A program made the position numbers and the translations under genes. A stretch of DNA of 64,000 nucleotides. Origin: Bordetella genomosp. 7 (GTDB lineage Bacteria; Pseudomonadota; Gammaproteobacteria; Burkholderiales; Burkholderiaceae_B). The stretch lies in contig NZ_NEVK01000008.1 of NCBI RefSeq assembly GCF_002261265.1, forward strand, positions 124,001 through 188,000. The letters run 5' to 3'. The notes under the pieces are model-generated. The model did not search any database. It was not told where the DNA came from and worked only from the letters and a program-made list of their open reading frames with translations. Positions within the stretch are counted from its first letter, which is position 1, and each line of letters starts with the position of its first letter. This document shows positions 9,361-17,998 of this stretch, piece after piece.

Positions 9361-9706
9361 GGTTAGGCTCCTGAAGTGCCGATCATGCAAAAAACCCCCG
9401 CAAGCTAAAAGGGAATTAAAGTCCTTAAGTCTTATTCTTTTTAGGAATGTTACGTCGCCTTGTTCTGAAATACCTGGCGCGAGTTAGATTTTCATTCTAT
9501 TAAACAAGAACTTACGATTCGGCATGCCGCTGCGCGCCCTGAACGGCGCACCGGCGCCCCATGCACCAAACGAGGGCAGACAAGGGTAAATCCCGATAAG
9601 TTGCAAGGTGCATATCGTGCGCAGCAAGGCGTTTGTCTTTTAAACAAAAACAATTTCTATTACCATCCAGACGTCCTCTCCGAAACCGCCATGGAGCGAC
9701 CGGATC
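9361..9706. other. Intergenic region between divergent RraA and FecI-like genes
   Basis: About 350 bp without a credible gene. It is clearly more A+T-rich than its surroundings, notably at 9405-9450 and 9640-9665, and must carry the promoters of both flanking operons. The stretch 9645-9665 has A/T content expected of a Fur site upstream of an iron-type sigma factor, but I could not align it convincingly to the Fur consensus. Confidence 0.6.
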
Positions 9707-10264
9707 TTGACCGCCGCGCCCCCCCTATCGCCCCAGCCGTCGATCGACGCGCTCTACATCGATCACCACGCTTGGCTCAAGGCATGGTTGCAGCGCCGCC
9801 TGGGGAACGCCGCCGATGCGGCCGACCTGGCCCACGATGCTTTCTTGCGCCTTATTGTGAAACCCGCGTCCAGAGGCTTGGCCAGCGGACCAGAGGCGCG
9901 CGCGTATTTGCGCGCCATGGCGCAAGGCATGTGCATCAACCTTTGGCGCCGGCGCGAGATCGAGCAAGCCTGGCTCGACACGCTGGCTGCACAGCCCGCG
10001 AGCGTCGCACCTTCTGCCGAACGCCAGGCCGTCGTGCTGCAAGCCCTGCAGGAGATTGCCGCGCTGCTGCAAAGCCTGCCCGCAAAGGCCTCGCAGGCGT
10101 TCTTGTTGTCGGCCGTAGGCGGCATGACGGCGGCGGAAATCGGCAGCGAACTCGGTGTGTCATCGCGCATGGTGCGCAAGTACGTGGCGCAGGCCATGCT
10201 GCGCTGCATTCAGGCGCAGGCGGCCCACACCGCCGCCGGGCTGCGAGGCATGCCGCCCGACTGA
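9707..10264 (+). CDS. RNA polymerase ECF sigma factor, FecI-like
   Basis: A 185-residue extracytoplasmic-function sigma factor. Region 2 (about residues 15-80, with DLAHDAFLRLI and an YLRAMAQGMCINLWRR helix) binds the -10 element and core polymerase. Region 4 (about 110-170, SKAFLLSAVGGMTAAEIGSELGVSSRMVRKYV) binds the -35. The start is a TTG, supported by GGAG 10 bp upstream; no in-frame ATG precedes region 2. The anti-sigma gene begins 1 bp after the stop. FecI-type factors turn on the adjacent receptor gene when a ferric siderophore is sensed. Confidence 0.92.
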   Translation: MTAAPPLSPQPSIDALYIDHHAWLKAWLQRRLGNAADAADLAHDAFLRLIVKPASRGLASGPEARAYLRAMAQGMCINLWRRREIEQAWLDTLAAQPASVAPSAERQAVVLQALQEIAALLQSLPAKASQAFLLSAVGGMTAAEIGSELGVSSRMVRKYVAQAMLRCIQAQAAHTAAGLRGMPPD

Positions 10265-10265
10265 T

Positions 10266-11318
10266 ATGGCCGATCCGCACGACATCCCCGCGCATCTGCG
10301 CCTGTCGGGAAGCGGCAACGATCACGCATCCCCGCCACACGAAGTCATGGAGCGAGCGGCGTCCTGGTACGCACTGTTGGTGTCTGGCGACGCGCGCCCC
10401 GCCGACTGGGAAGACTGGCAAGCGTGGCTCTCGGTCCATCCGTACCATCGCCAGGCATGGCAATATGTGGAGTCGGTCAGCCAGCAGGTGCTGTCGCCTC
10501 TGCACGGCGCAGCAGACGCGAAGCTGCTCGCCGCCAATGTCGGAAATGCACAGTCGCGGGCTCGCGCAAGGCGACGACTGCTGCTGGGCTTGGGCGTGAC
10601 CGCCGGCGCCGGCATGCTGGGCTGGGCCGCCCGTCCGCAAGGGCCGCTGGAAGGTATCACGGCAACGCTGGGGGCAGACTACCGCAGCGGCATAGGTGAC
10701 ATCCGCGAATTCACCCTGCCCGACGGCTCCCGGGCGTGGCTCAACACCCGCACCGCCCTGGACGTTGCCATGGGCGGCGAGCTGCGCCGTCTGACATTGA
10801 CGTATGGCGAAATATTGGTGGCCACGGCGCACGGTGATCCGCGGCCCTTCGTCGTGGACACGCCGCAAGGGCGGATGCAGGCCCTGGGCACCCGATACAC
10901 CGTGCGCCGCGAGGCGGGGCAGACCTTCCTGGCCGTCTATGAAGGCGCGGTCGAAATCCGCACGGCGGGCCCCGGCGGCGCCCGCGTCGTCGCGGCCGGA
11001 TGGCAGACCCGGTTCGATAGGGATCACATCGCAAGCCAGTCACCCGCCGACATTGCCCGCCAGGCCTGGGCGCGCGGCGAACTCATTGCGTCGGATTTGT
11101 CCGTAGCGCAGGTCGTCCAAGAACTGGGCCGCTACTACCCTGGCCACATCAGCCTGGCTGCCGACGTGGCGCAACGGCGCGTATTCGGCACGTTTCCGCT
11201 GCGCGACCTGGACGGCGCGCTGGCGATGCTGGCGCAAGCGGCGTCACTACATGTGCGACGGCCGCTGCCGTTCTGGATATCGGTCGCAGATCGCGCGGCT
11301 GCTTCGCCGCCCGAATGA
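10266..11318 (+). CDS. FecR-family anti-sigma regulator
   Basis: A 350-residue membrane signal transducer. An N-terminal cytoplasmic FecR_N-type domain (WYALLVSGDARPADWEDWQAW ... W) should hold the sigma factor. A single membrane segment follows an arginine-rich stretch near residue 100 (RRRLLLGLGVTAGAGMLGW). The periplasmic FecR domain (about 130-250) begins with GIGDIREFTLPDGSRAWLNT, and the C-terminus resembles a signalling-domain partner. The ATG at 10266 directly follows the sigma gene stop. It should relay receptor occupancy to the FecI-like factor. Confidence 0.92.
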   Translation: MADPHDIPAHLRLSGSGNDHASPPHEVMERAASWYALLVSGDARPADWEDWQAWLSVHPYHRQAWQYVESVSQQVLSPLHGAADAKLLAANVGNAQSRARARRRLLLGLGVTAGAGMLGWAARPQGPLEGITATLGADYRSGIGDIREFTLPDGSRAWLNTRTALDVAMGGELRRLTLTYGEILVATAHGDPRPFVVDTPQGRMQALGTRYTVRREAGQTFLAVYEGAVEIRTAGPGGARVVAAGWQTRFDRDHIASQSPADIARQAWARGELIASDLSVAQVVQELGRYYPGHISLAADVAQRRVFGTFPLRDLDGALAMLAQAASLHVRRPLPFWISVADRAAASPPE

Positions 11319-11451
11319 TTTTGCCCCTTTGAGTTCCGCTTTTCGCCCTTTCGATTGATTCATGGGTAGAGAAGGCCTCGTCGTCACTATCCGCCTGACA
11401 GCGGACGGGCGAGCGCGGCCCTGCCCTATTGAATCTAAAGGAACTCGCCTG

Positions 11452-13887
11452 ATGCCCCGGTGCCCACAGCCCCATTCCAACCCTGCCCCGACCCGGCCTC
11501 GCCCCCAGGGTTGCCGCGCCGGCGCGTGGCCGCGCGCGGCGGCGGCTGCGGCCGTCGCCACGACGATGGGGCTGAGCCCGCTGCCCGGTCGCGTGTACGC
11601 AGCGGCCCCGCCAGGCCACCCCTCTATCCCCGGCATGCCAGCGCCCCAACGCAGCTATGACATACCGGCGGGCCCGCTGCACGCGGCGCTGATGCGTTTT
11701 GCAAGCGAAGCCGGCATTTATCTGGCCGGCTCGATTGAGCTGACCAACGGCAAGAGCAGCCCGGGCCTGCGGGGCAGCTATACCCCACAACAAGGCCTGG
11801 CGCGCCTGCTCGCCGGCAGCGGCCTGCGCGCCGTGCCCGATGCTAACAGGCGATATGTGTTGCAACCCATGCCTCAGGCTGCGGTAAGCGAGCTGCCGAC
11901 AGTGACCGTCACCGGGCAGTCTGAATCCGCTACCGGGCCGGTAGTGGGGTACATGGCGCAGCGCAGTGCCACAGCCACCAAGACCGACACTGCCATTCTC
12001 GAAACACCGCAATCGATCTCCGTGGTCACCGCCAGTCAGATCCGCGATACGGCGTCCAACACGCTGGACCAAGCCCTGGTGTACAGCGCTGGTGTGCGCA
12101 CGTCCATCTATGGGGCAAGCTCGCGCATGGACACGGTACAGGCGCGCGGAGTGGAAATTGAAGACATCTTCCTGGACGGCCTGAAAGACCGAGTCAACTT
12201 CTGGACCAGCACGCCGCGCGTCGAACCGTACCTGATGGAACGCATGGAAGTGCTGCGCGGCCCTTCATCCATGCTGTATGGGCAAGGAGGCACCGGCGGC
12301 CTGATCAACAATGTGAGCAAGCTTCCGCAAGCCGAAGCGAGCCACGAACTGGGCGTACAGATAGGCAGCCATGACGCGCGCCAGCTACAGGCCGACCTGA
12401 CCGGCCCGCTGACCGAAGACGGAACATGGCTGTACCGCCTGGTGGCGCTGGGCCGCGAAGCCGGCACACAGGTCGACTATGGCAAGGACGACCGCCAGCT
12501 GATCGCGCCCTCGCTCACCTGGACGCCCAGCGCAGACACTGAACTGACGTTGCGGCTCAAGTGGCAGAAAGACCGCGCCAGCGGCGACTCCGGCAGCACA
12601 CTGCCCTGGGAGGGCACGATCTGGCCCAATCCCAACGGCCGCATCTCAAGACACACGTTCGTGGGGCAACCCGGCCTGGATCATTTCAACGCCGACAGTC
12701 TGCAGGCCGGCTGGTCGTTCCGCCAGGCATTGAGTGACCAATGGACGTTCCGGCAAAGCACCCGCTGGACGGACAACAGAACCGACTACGCAGCCTTCGA
12801 TGTATACGCCCCGTACCTGGACCCGCAACAGCGCACGCTCAACCGCGCCGGATACTTCTGGAAGCACCACACGCAGATACTGGCCACCGACCAGAACCTG
12901 CTGGGCAACTTCTCCACCGGCCCGGTCTCGCACCAACTGCTGGTGGGCCTGGATTACATGCGCTATCGCGACTCGGGCTCGGGCATCGACGACTACACCG
13001 GACTCGCGCCTATCGACGTATACGACCCGGTCTACCAAGTGGGGTACCAGCCGCCGCCGCGCGAGCCGATTGCGACCAGCGGCGTCAAACAACTGGGCAT
13101 CTACATCCAGGACGAAATGCGCTGGCGCGACTGGATACTGCTGGCCGGGTGGCGGCACGACGAATCCACCAACTGGGAAGACGGCACGGACGACCGCAAC
13201 GACAGAGCAGATTCACTGCGCGTCGGGCTGATGTACGAAATCGCGCCGGGCCTGCTCCCCTACGTCAGCTATGCCGAATCGTTCATGCCGCAAGCCAACA
13301 CCAGCCAGGGCCAGCGCCTGCGGCCGCTACGCGGCAAGCAATGGGAAGCCGGCGTCAAGTATGAGCCGCCCGCAAAGAACTGGCGCGCTTCGGCAGCCGT
13401 GTTCGAACTGCGCGAAGTCAATCGCGCCGTCGAGGTGTCGCCAACCCAGGTATCTCAGCGCGGCAAGACGCGCAACACCGGCCTGGAACTGGAGTGGGTC
13501 GGCTCCCTTACGCCACGCCTGGACATTAACGCCAGCTTTACCTATTTGAATGTCGATCGCGAATTGACCGGCGTGCCCAAGCGTCAGGCGGCAATATGGA
13601 GCACGTACCGGTTCTCGCTGGGCAATATCGACGGCTTTACGGCGGGCGCAGGCGTGCACTACGCCAGCAGCTTCGTGGATGAATCCGTCAACGGCACCAA
13701 CGTGCCCCGCACGCCATCCGTAACCTTGCTGGACGCCATGCTGGCCTGGGAAAACCGCAACTGGCGCGTCGCGCTCAACGCCAACAATCTGACCGACAAG
13801 GTGTACTTCACACAGTGCTGGGAATGGGGATCCTGCGCGTATGGGCTGGGCCGCATCGTGACCCTGACCACTACCTATCGGTGGTAA
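11452..13887 (+). CDS. TonB-dependent siderophore receptor with N-terminal signalling (STN) domain
   Basis: An 811-residue outer-membrane receptor. The start at 11452 has AAAGGA upstream and gives a signal peptide (Arg/Ala-rich, ending about YAAAP). An STN domain follows at about residues 65-115 (IPAGPLHAALMRFASEAGIYLAG ... GLARLLAGSGL is interrupted only by its loop). The plug starts near ETPQSISVVTASQIRD and includes VLRGPSSMLYGQGGTGG. The beta-barrel ends in a terminal aromatic residue (TYRW). The STN domain plus the preceding sigma/anti-sigma pair make a complete cell-surface signalling system. The cognate siderophore cannot be told; barrel features resemble FpvA/FoxA-type hydroxamate receptors. 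Confidence 0.93.
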   Translation: MPRCPQPHSNPAPTRPRPQGCRAGAWPRAAAAAAVATTMGLSPLPGRVYAAAPPGHPSIPGMPAPQRSYDIPAGPLHAALMRFASEAGIYLAGSIELTNGKSSPGLRGSYTPQQGLARLLAGSGLRAVPDANRRYVLQPMPQAAVSELPTVTVTGQSESATGPVVGYMAQRSATATKTDTAILETPQSISVVTASQIRDTASNTLDQALVYSAGVRTSIYGASSRMDTVQARGVEIEDIFLDGLKDRVNFWTSTPRVEPYLMERMEVLRGPSSMLYGQGGTGGLINNVSKLPQAEASHELGVQIGSHDARQLQADLTGPLTEDGTWLYRLVALGREAGTQVDYGKDDRQLIAPSLTWTPSADTELTLRLKWQKDRASGDSGSTLPWEGTIWPNPNGRISRHTFVGQPGLDHFNADSLQAGWSFRQALSDQWTFRQSTRWTDNRTDYAAFDVYAPYLDPQQRTLNRAGYFWKHHTQILATDQNLLGNFSTGPVSHQLLVGLDYMRYRDSGSGIDDYTGLAPIDVYDPVYQVGYQPPPREPIATSGVKQLGIYIQDEMRWRDWILLAGWRHDESTNWEDGTDDRNDRADSLRVGLMYEIAPGLLPYVSYAESFMPQANTSQGQRLRPLRGKQWEAGVKYEPPAKNWRASAAVFELREVNRAVEVSPTQVSQRGKTRNTGLELEWVGSLTPRLDINASFTYLNVDRELTGVPKRQAAIWSTYRFSLGNIDGFTAGAGVHYASSFVDESVNGTNVPRTPSVTLLDAMLAWENRNWRVALNANNLTDKVYFTQCWEWGSCAYGLGRIVTLTTTYRW

Positions 13888-13988
13888 CCAGGCGTTTCGG
13901 CGCCCCCGGGACCGGCATCTGCGCCGTTTTACTCATGCGGCCGACTAAGGCAATATGGGCGTTCGCTTTAAAAAACTAAGGAATCCTC

Positions 13989-14270
13989 ATGACCCAAGCC
14001 ACCGCCCGCCATATCCTGGTTTCTACCGAGGCCAAGTGCAACGAGCTGAAGGCCGCCATCGAAAACGGCGCCGATTTCGCCCAAGTGGCGCGCGAACATT
14101 CCTCTTGCCCGTCGGGCCGCGACGGCGGCAACCTGGGCACCTTCAGCCCGGGGCAGATGGTTCGCGAATTCGATACCGTCGTGTTCAGCGCCCCGCTGAA
14201 CCAGGTACAAGGCCCGGTAAAAACACAGTTCGGCTACCACCTGGTAGAAGTCACCGACCGCCAGGACTGA
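13989..14270 (+). CDS. ppiC: Small parvulin-type peptidyl-prolyl cis-trans isomerase (PpiC)
   Basis: A 93-residue single-domain parvulin without signal peptide, so cytoplasmic. It opens with ATARHILVST and carries the family core SCPSGRDGGNLGTFSPGQMV and FGYHLVEVTDR. Length matches E. coli PpiC (Par10). AAGGAA lies before the ATG. It appears to be a single-gene unit, followed by a 10-bp hairpin. Confidence 0.93.
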   Translation: MTQATARHILVSTEAKCNELKAAIENGADFAQVAREHSSCPSGRDGGNLGTFSPGQMVREFDTVVFSAPLNQVQGPVKTQFGYHLVEVTDRQD

Positions 14271-14281
14271 TCGCCGCCGCC

Positions 14282-14305
14282 CGCAGCGCCACGCATGGCG
14301 CTGCG
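14282..14305 (+). terminator. Stable hairpin after ppiC
   Basis: A perfect 10-bp stem (CGCAGCGCCA with TGGCGCTGCG) closes a CGCA loop 12 bp after the ppiC stop. No T-run follows, so termination would need Rho or the hairpin may only protect the mRNA 3' end. Confidence 0.4.
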
Positions 14306-14369
14306 CGGCCAGCCGGGCGCTATGCTGCATTGGCTCTGCTAGTATTTGCAGGCACCTTAGGAGCCGAGC

Positions 14370-15620
14370 ATGCATACCCGCGCAGATTGCCAGCACGCCG
14401 ACCTGCGAGATCCCCTGGCGCCCCTTCGGCAGCAGTTCGAGCTGCCGGACGGCATCATCTACCTTGACGGCAATTCGCTGGGCGTGTTGCCCAAGGCAGC
14501 GGCGGCGCGCGCAGCCAGCGTAGTCACCCAGGAATGGGGCAGCGGCCTGATCCGCAGCTGGAACACCGCCGGCTGGTTCGACTTGCCGGCGCGGCTGGGC
14601 GACAAGCTGGCCCGGCTGATCGGCGCCGACCCCGGCCAGGTAGTCATCACCGACACCACATCGCTGAACCTGTTCAAGGCGCTGGCCGCCGCATTGCGCA
14701 TCCAGCAGCATGCCGCGCCCGAGCGGCGCGTCATCGTTTCCGAGCGCGACAACTTTCCCACCGACCTGTACATGATCCAGGGCATGATCGACCTGCTGCA
14801 GCAGGGCTACGAAATGCGCCTGATCGACGAACAGCTGCCCCTGGAACAGGCGCTGGACGATTCCGTGGCGGTGGTGGCGCTATCCCATGTCAACTACCGC
14901 ACCGGCCACCTGCACGACATGGCCGCCGTTACCGCGCGTGCGCACAGCCACGGCGCACTGACCATCTGGGACCTGGCCCATTCCGCCGGCGCCGTGCCAG
15001 TCGACCTGACGGGATCGAACGCCGATTTCGCGGTAGGCTGCACATACAAGTACCTGAACGCCGGCCCGGGCGCGCCGGCGTTCATCTGGGTAGCGCCCCG
15101 CCACACCGACCAGTTCTGGCAGCCGCTGTCGGGCTGGTGGAGCCACCAGCGGCCCTTCGACATGGCTGTCGACTACGAACCCGCCGCCGGTATCCGCCGC
15201 TACCTGTGCGGCACGCAACCCATCGTGTCGCTTTCACTGGTGGAATGCGGCCTGGATATCGCCCTGGCCGCCGACATGAACGAAGTGCGCAAAAAGTCGC
15301 TGGCGCTGGGCGACCTGTTCATCCAATTGGTAGAAAGCCGCTGCGCGCAGCATCCGCTGACACTGGTCACCCCCCGCGACCCCGCGCGGCGCGGCAGCCA
15401 CGTCAGCTTCCGCCATCCGCACGGCTACCAGGTGATGCAGGCGCTGATCGAGCGCGGCGTCATCGGCGACTACCGCGAACCGGAAGTCTTGCGGTTCGGG
15501 CTGACGCCGCTGTACCTGGGATATGCCGACGTATGGGACGCTGTGCAGGTACTGAAAGAGGTGCTGGACGGCGAAACGTGGAAGCAAGAACGGTATTCGC
15601 GGCGCGGCGCGGTAACCTGA
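14370..15620 (+). CDS. kynU: Kynureninase
   Basis: A 416-residue PLP enzyme that cleaves kynurenine to anthranilate and alanine in tryptophan catabolism. Length is typical. The N-terminal [14 protein letters not shown], the central [14 protein letters not shown] with the cofactor aspartate, and the PLP lysine in [17 protein letters not shown] are family hallmarks. GFS-like [23 protein letters not shown] and LRFGLTPLY near the end fit KynU. TAGGAG precedes the ATG. No kynA or kynB lies next to it, so the rest of the pathway must be elsewhere. Confidence 0.95.
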   Translation: MHTRADCQHADLRDPLAPLRQQFELPDGIIYLDGNSLGVLPKAAAARAASVVTQEWGSGLIRSWNTAGWFDLPARLGDKLARLIGADPGQVVITDTTSLNLFKALAAALRIQQHAAPERRVIVSERDNFPTDLYMIQGMIDLLQQGYEMRLIDEQLPLEQALDDSVAVVALSHVNYRTGHLHDMAAVTARAHSHGALTIWDLAHSAGAVPVDLTGSNADFAVGCTYKYLNAGPGAPAFIWVAPRHTDQFWQPLSGWWSHQRPFDMAVDYEPAAGIRRYLCGTQPIVSLSLVECGLDIALAADMNEVRKKSLALGDLFIQLVESRCAQHPLTLVTPRDPARRGSHVSFRHPHGYQVMQALIERGVIGDYREPEVLRFGLTPLYLGYADVWDAVQVLKEVLDGETWKQERYSRRGAVT

Positions 15621-15795
15621 TGCGCCGCGGCGCACGCGTTCCGGCAACCGCGCATACCCATCGGAAAAATCCGGCACACAGGGGGAAGTTTCAGACGAAG
15701 TAATAACGCACGATCGGACATCATCAGCAAGCATTCCGTCAAGCTGTATCACGGGGCGCCTGCATCGTTGCTGGCGGCGCCCAAAAGAGCCGATC

Positions 15796-16359
15796 ATGAC
15801 AACCGTCCGACTGCTGCGCTACCTTACGTTGCTCGCCTTAACTTCCGTCGCGCCTTGCGGCCTGGCACAATCCGGCACCTTGTTGTTCCAGGGCACGATC
15901 GCCGCCAACAGCTGCGCCGTACATACTCACGCCCATGGCGCACCGGTACGAAGCCTATCGCCCACATTTACCGTCGATCTTCCCACCGTAGGTACCGACG
16001 CACTCACCACGCGCGGGCAAACCGCCGGATGGTCGCCGTTTGTCATCCGTATAGGGCAATGCGGCGGGTTCGCCAGGCTGGTTCGAGCACACTTCGAGCC
16101 GGGCACCTTCGTCGACCCTGCTACCGGTCGCCTGGACGTCGACGCCCACAGTTCCGCCCGCAATGTGCAGATCGCGCTGCGCGAACAGGGTAGCGCCCGA
16201 CACATACTCATCGGTGCGCCCGTCGGGCAACAAGGGCCGACGCCGCAACTTCTGCAAGACCACGCCATGCTGGTCTATGAAGCGGGCTATTACGCCCTGG
16301 GCCAGGCGTCGCCCGGCAGTGTGCGAACTAGCGTCGAATACAACCTGGTCTATCACTGA
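15796..16359 (+). CDS. Fimbrial major-subunit-type pilin (first of two)
   Basis: A 187-residue chaperone-usher pilin. A signal peptide ends near PCGLAQ. The mature start GTLLFQGTIAANSC and the two-cysteine pattern (NSC and QCGG) match the disulfide of FimA/Fim2-type pilins. The C-terminus YEAGYYALG ... SVEYNLVYH carries the penultimate aromatic residue that the chaperone recognises. It is clearly paralogous to the next gene. No poly-C tract, the phase-variation device of B. pertussis fim2/fim3, is seen upstream. Confidence 0.88.
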   Translation: MTTVRLLRYLTLLALTSVAPCGLAQSGTLLFQGTIAANSCAVHTHAHGAPVRSLSPTFTVDLPTVGTDALTTRGQTAGWSPFVIRIGQCGGFARLVRAHFEPGTFVDPATGRLDVDAHSSARNVQIALREQGSARHILIGAPVGQQGPTPQLLQDHAMLVYEAGYYALGQASPGSVRTSVEYNLVYH

Positions 16360-16406
16360 GCCTGGCGCCGCTTGGGTTCCATCACCGGGCCCCGCTCGAT
16401 AAGAAC

Positions 16407-16464
16407 TTTCCTATACCTTGGTCGGAATTTTCATCCATTTTTAAACAGGCTTCATACCTAGACT
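16407..16464 (+). promoter_or_regulatory. Candidate BvgA-type operator and promoter of the second pilin gene
   Basis: TTTCCTA at 16407-16413 is an exact match to the heptad bound by BvgA. Related TTTCATC (16429-16435) and TTCATA (16451-16456) follow with their C residues 22 and 21 bp apart, the step expected for side-by-side BvgA dimers. TAGACT at 16459-16464 could be the -10 box; no -35 hexamer is evident, which fits activator dependence. The call rests on matching by eye; the neighbouring BvgA-like regulator makes it plausible. Confidence 0.45.
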
Positions 16465-16529
16465 CCTCTTGCTGCGATCGGCTCTTGAGTGCGCCTGCTC
16501 GCCAGCCTTTCATCTTTTAGGAGTCAAAC

Positions 16530-17096
16530 ATGAAACTGTCTCGCATTGCCAGCCTGCTCGCGGGCGCTGGGGTTCTGGCCGCCGCCAACGTGGCCCTCGC
16601 CAGCGAAGGCACCATCCATTTCACTGGCGAAATCCAGGCCAGCACCTGCGTGGTTGACCACGCCAACCCGCACAGCCAAACAGTAGGCCTGCTGCCGGTC
16701 AACGCCACCGCGTTCACCGGCACCGGCAGCACCGCCGGCTGGCAGCAGTTCGAAATCAAACTGAAAGACTGCTCGGGCACCACGTACAGCACGGCCCGTG
16801 CCATCTTCGAATCCGGCACCACGGTCAACGCGCAAGGCCGCCTGTACAACACCGATGAAACCGGCAGCGTGGCCGGCGCGGCCACCGGGGTCGAACTGCA
16901 GTTGCGCCAAGCCGCAAGCGGCCAGCTGATCACCATCGGCAGCCCCACCCAGGCCGCGCTGGACGGCTTTGACATCGACACCACCGCAGGCACCGCCACG
17001 ATGCGCTACGAAGCGGGCTATTACGCCGCGGATGCCACGGCCGTAACACCCGGCAGCGTCGCCTCGTCGGTGACCTACTCGGTGAACTACGAGTAA
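16530..17096 (+). CDS. Fimbrial major pilin subunit (second of two)
   Basis: A 188-residue pilin of the Fim2/Fim3/FimA type. TTAGGAG precedes the ATG. The signal peptide ends near NVALA; the mature protein begins SEGTIHFTGEIQASTC, and the second cysteine is in LKDCSG, giving the conserved disulfide. The C-terminal MRYEAGYYAADA ... VTYSVNYE has the alternating hydrophobic donor-recognition pattern with a penultimate tyrosine. It has its own candidate promoter and is followed by a strong hairpin, as expected for the most abundant subunit of the operon. Confidence 0.9.
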   Translation: MKLSRIASLLAGAGVLAAANVALASEGTIHFTGEIQASTCVVDHANPHSQTVGLLPVNATAFTGTGSTAGWQQFEIKLKDCSGTTYSTARAIFESGTTVNAQGRLYNTDETGSVAGAATGVELQLRQAASGQLITIGSPTQAALDGFDIDTTAGTATMRYEAGYYAADATAVTPGSVASSVTYSVNYE

Positions 17097-17138
17097 GCGT
17101 TTACCGCCTGCGCAGTTTGCGCCTTACCAGGCGCGCTC

Positions 17139-17172
17139 GTGCGGCCGCGCATGCTTGCTTGCGCGGCCGCAC
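17139..17172 (+). terminator. Long GC hairpin between major pilin and chaperone genes
   Basis: A perfect 12-bp stem (GTGCGGCCGCGC with GCGCGGCCGCAC) encloses a 10-base loop, 42 bp after the pilin stop. There is no T-run. In fimbrial operons such a structure commonly protects or attenuates the transcript so that pilin is made in excess over chaperone and usher; that role is inferred here. Confidence 0.55.
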
Positions 17173-17220
17173 CCCGGCCGCGGCGAACCCTTGGCCGGGC
17201 TCGCAAGACCAGGAATTTCC

Positions 17221-17967
17221 ATGCTCATCCGCCGCTTGTTCTCTGCCATATCCGTAGCCATCACATGCGCAGCCGCCTCCGCCCCGGCCGACGCATCGAT
17301 CGTCATCGGCGCCACCCGCGTCGTTTACGACGCCGCCAGCGGTGAAAAAACCGTGCGTCTTACCAACAAGGCAGCGGCGCCCGTACTGATGCAGGCCTGG
17401 CTGGACACCGGAGATCCGCAAGGCGCCCGCTCGGCGCTCGTCGTACCGTTCATCGTCTCGCCTGCCATGGCCCGCATCGATCCTGAGAAAAGCCAGACGC
17501 TGCGCATTCTTCATACCGGCGAGCCTCTTGCGCAAGACCGCGAAAGCGTGTTTTGGCTGAACGTGCTTGGCATCCCGCCGCGCCCCGACGCCAACGACCA
17601 AAAGAATTTCCTGCAGTTGTCCATCCGCTCGCGCATCAAGCTGTTCTACCGGCCGGCAGGGTTGGCGGGTAGCGCCATGGATGCGGCGGCGAAGCTCAAC
17701 TGGCGCCTGGCCCGCTCGGGCCCCACCGCACTCGAAGTCACCAATCCCACGCCGTTCTACGTGAGTTTTGCCAGTGTCGAACTCGTTTCAGGCGCCCAGG
17801 CTTCTGCAGTGGACGAACCCGGCATGCTGGCTCCCTTCGAAACGCGGACGATGCGCTTGCCACGCGCCGCATCCTCCTCGGCAGGAGCCCGGGTCCGCTA
17901 TCAGTTCATCAACGACTATGGCGGCACGACTTCCGGCGAAGCCGCATTGCACGACGTTCCGCGCTAG
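17221..17967 (+). CDS. Periplasmic fimbrial chaperone (PapD/FimB-like)
   Basis: A 248-residue chaperone with two immunoglobulin-like domains. The ATG at 17221 has AGGA upstream; an earlier in-frame ATG falls in the loop of the intercistronic hairpin and is unlikely. A signal peptide ends near APADAS. The mature start IVIGATRVVYDAASGEKTVRLTNK includes the arginine of the pilin-carboxylate cleft, and the family signature FWLNVLGIPP is present with a conserved lysine in SRIKLFYRP. It works in the periplasm, folding pilins by donor-strand complementation. The usher gene follows 31 bp later. Confidence 0.93.
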   Translation: MLIRRLFSAISVAITCAAASAPADASIVIGATRVVYDAASGEKTVRLTNKAAAPVLMQAWLDTGDPQGARSALVVPFIVSPAMARIDPEKSQTLRILHTGEPLAQDRESVFWLNVLGIPPRPDANDQKNFLQLSIRSRIKLFYRPAGLAGSAMDAAAKLNWRLARSGPTALEVTNPTPFYVSFASVELVSGAQASAVDEPGMLAPFETRTMRLPRAASSSAGARVRYQFINDYGGTTSGEAALHDVPR

Positions 17968-17998
17968 CCGCGCAGCCCTCAGGCAAAGGCTAGATAAC

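Noticed and set aside
9640-9665. Fur box upstream of the FecI-like gene
   Set aside because: The stretch is A+T-rich, but only about half of the consensus positions match in any register tried by eye.
15621-15795. Poly-C phase-variation tract or BvgA heptads before the first pilin
   Set aside because: Only a G5 run, a 14-bp GC palindrome at 15621-15634 and a weak TTTCAGA were found, none convincing.
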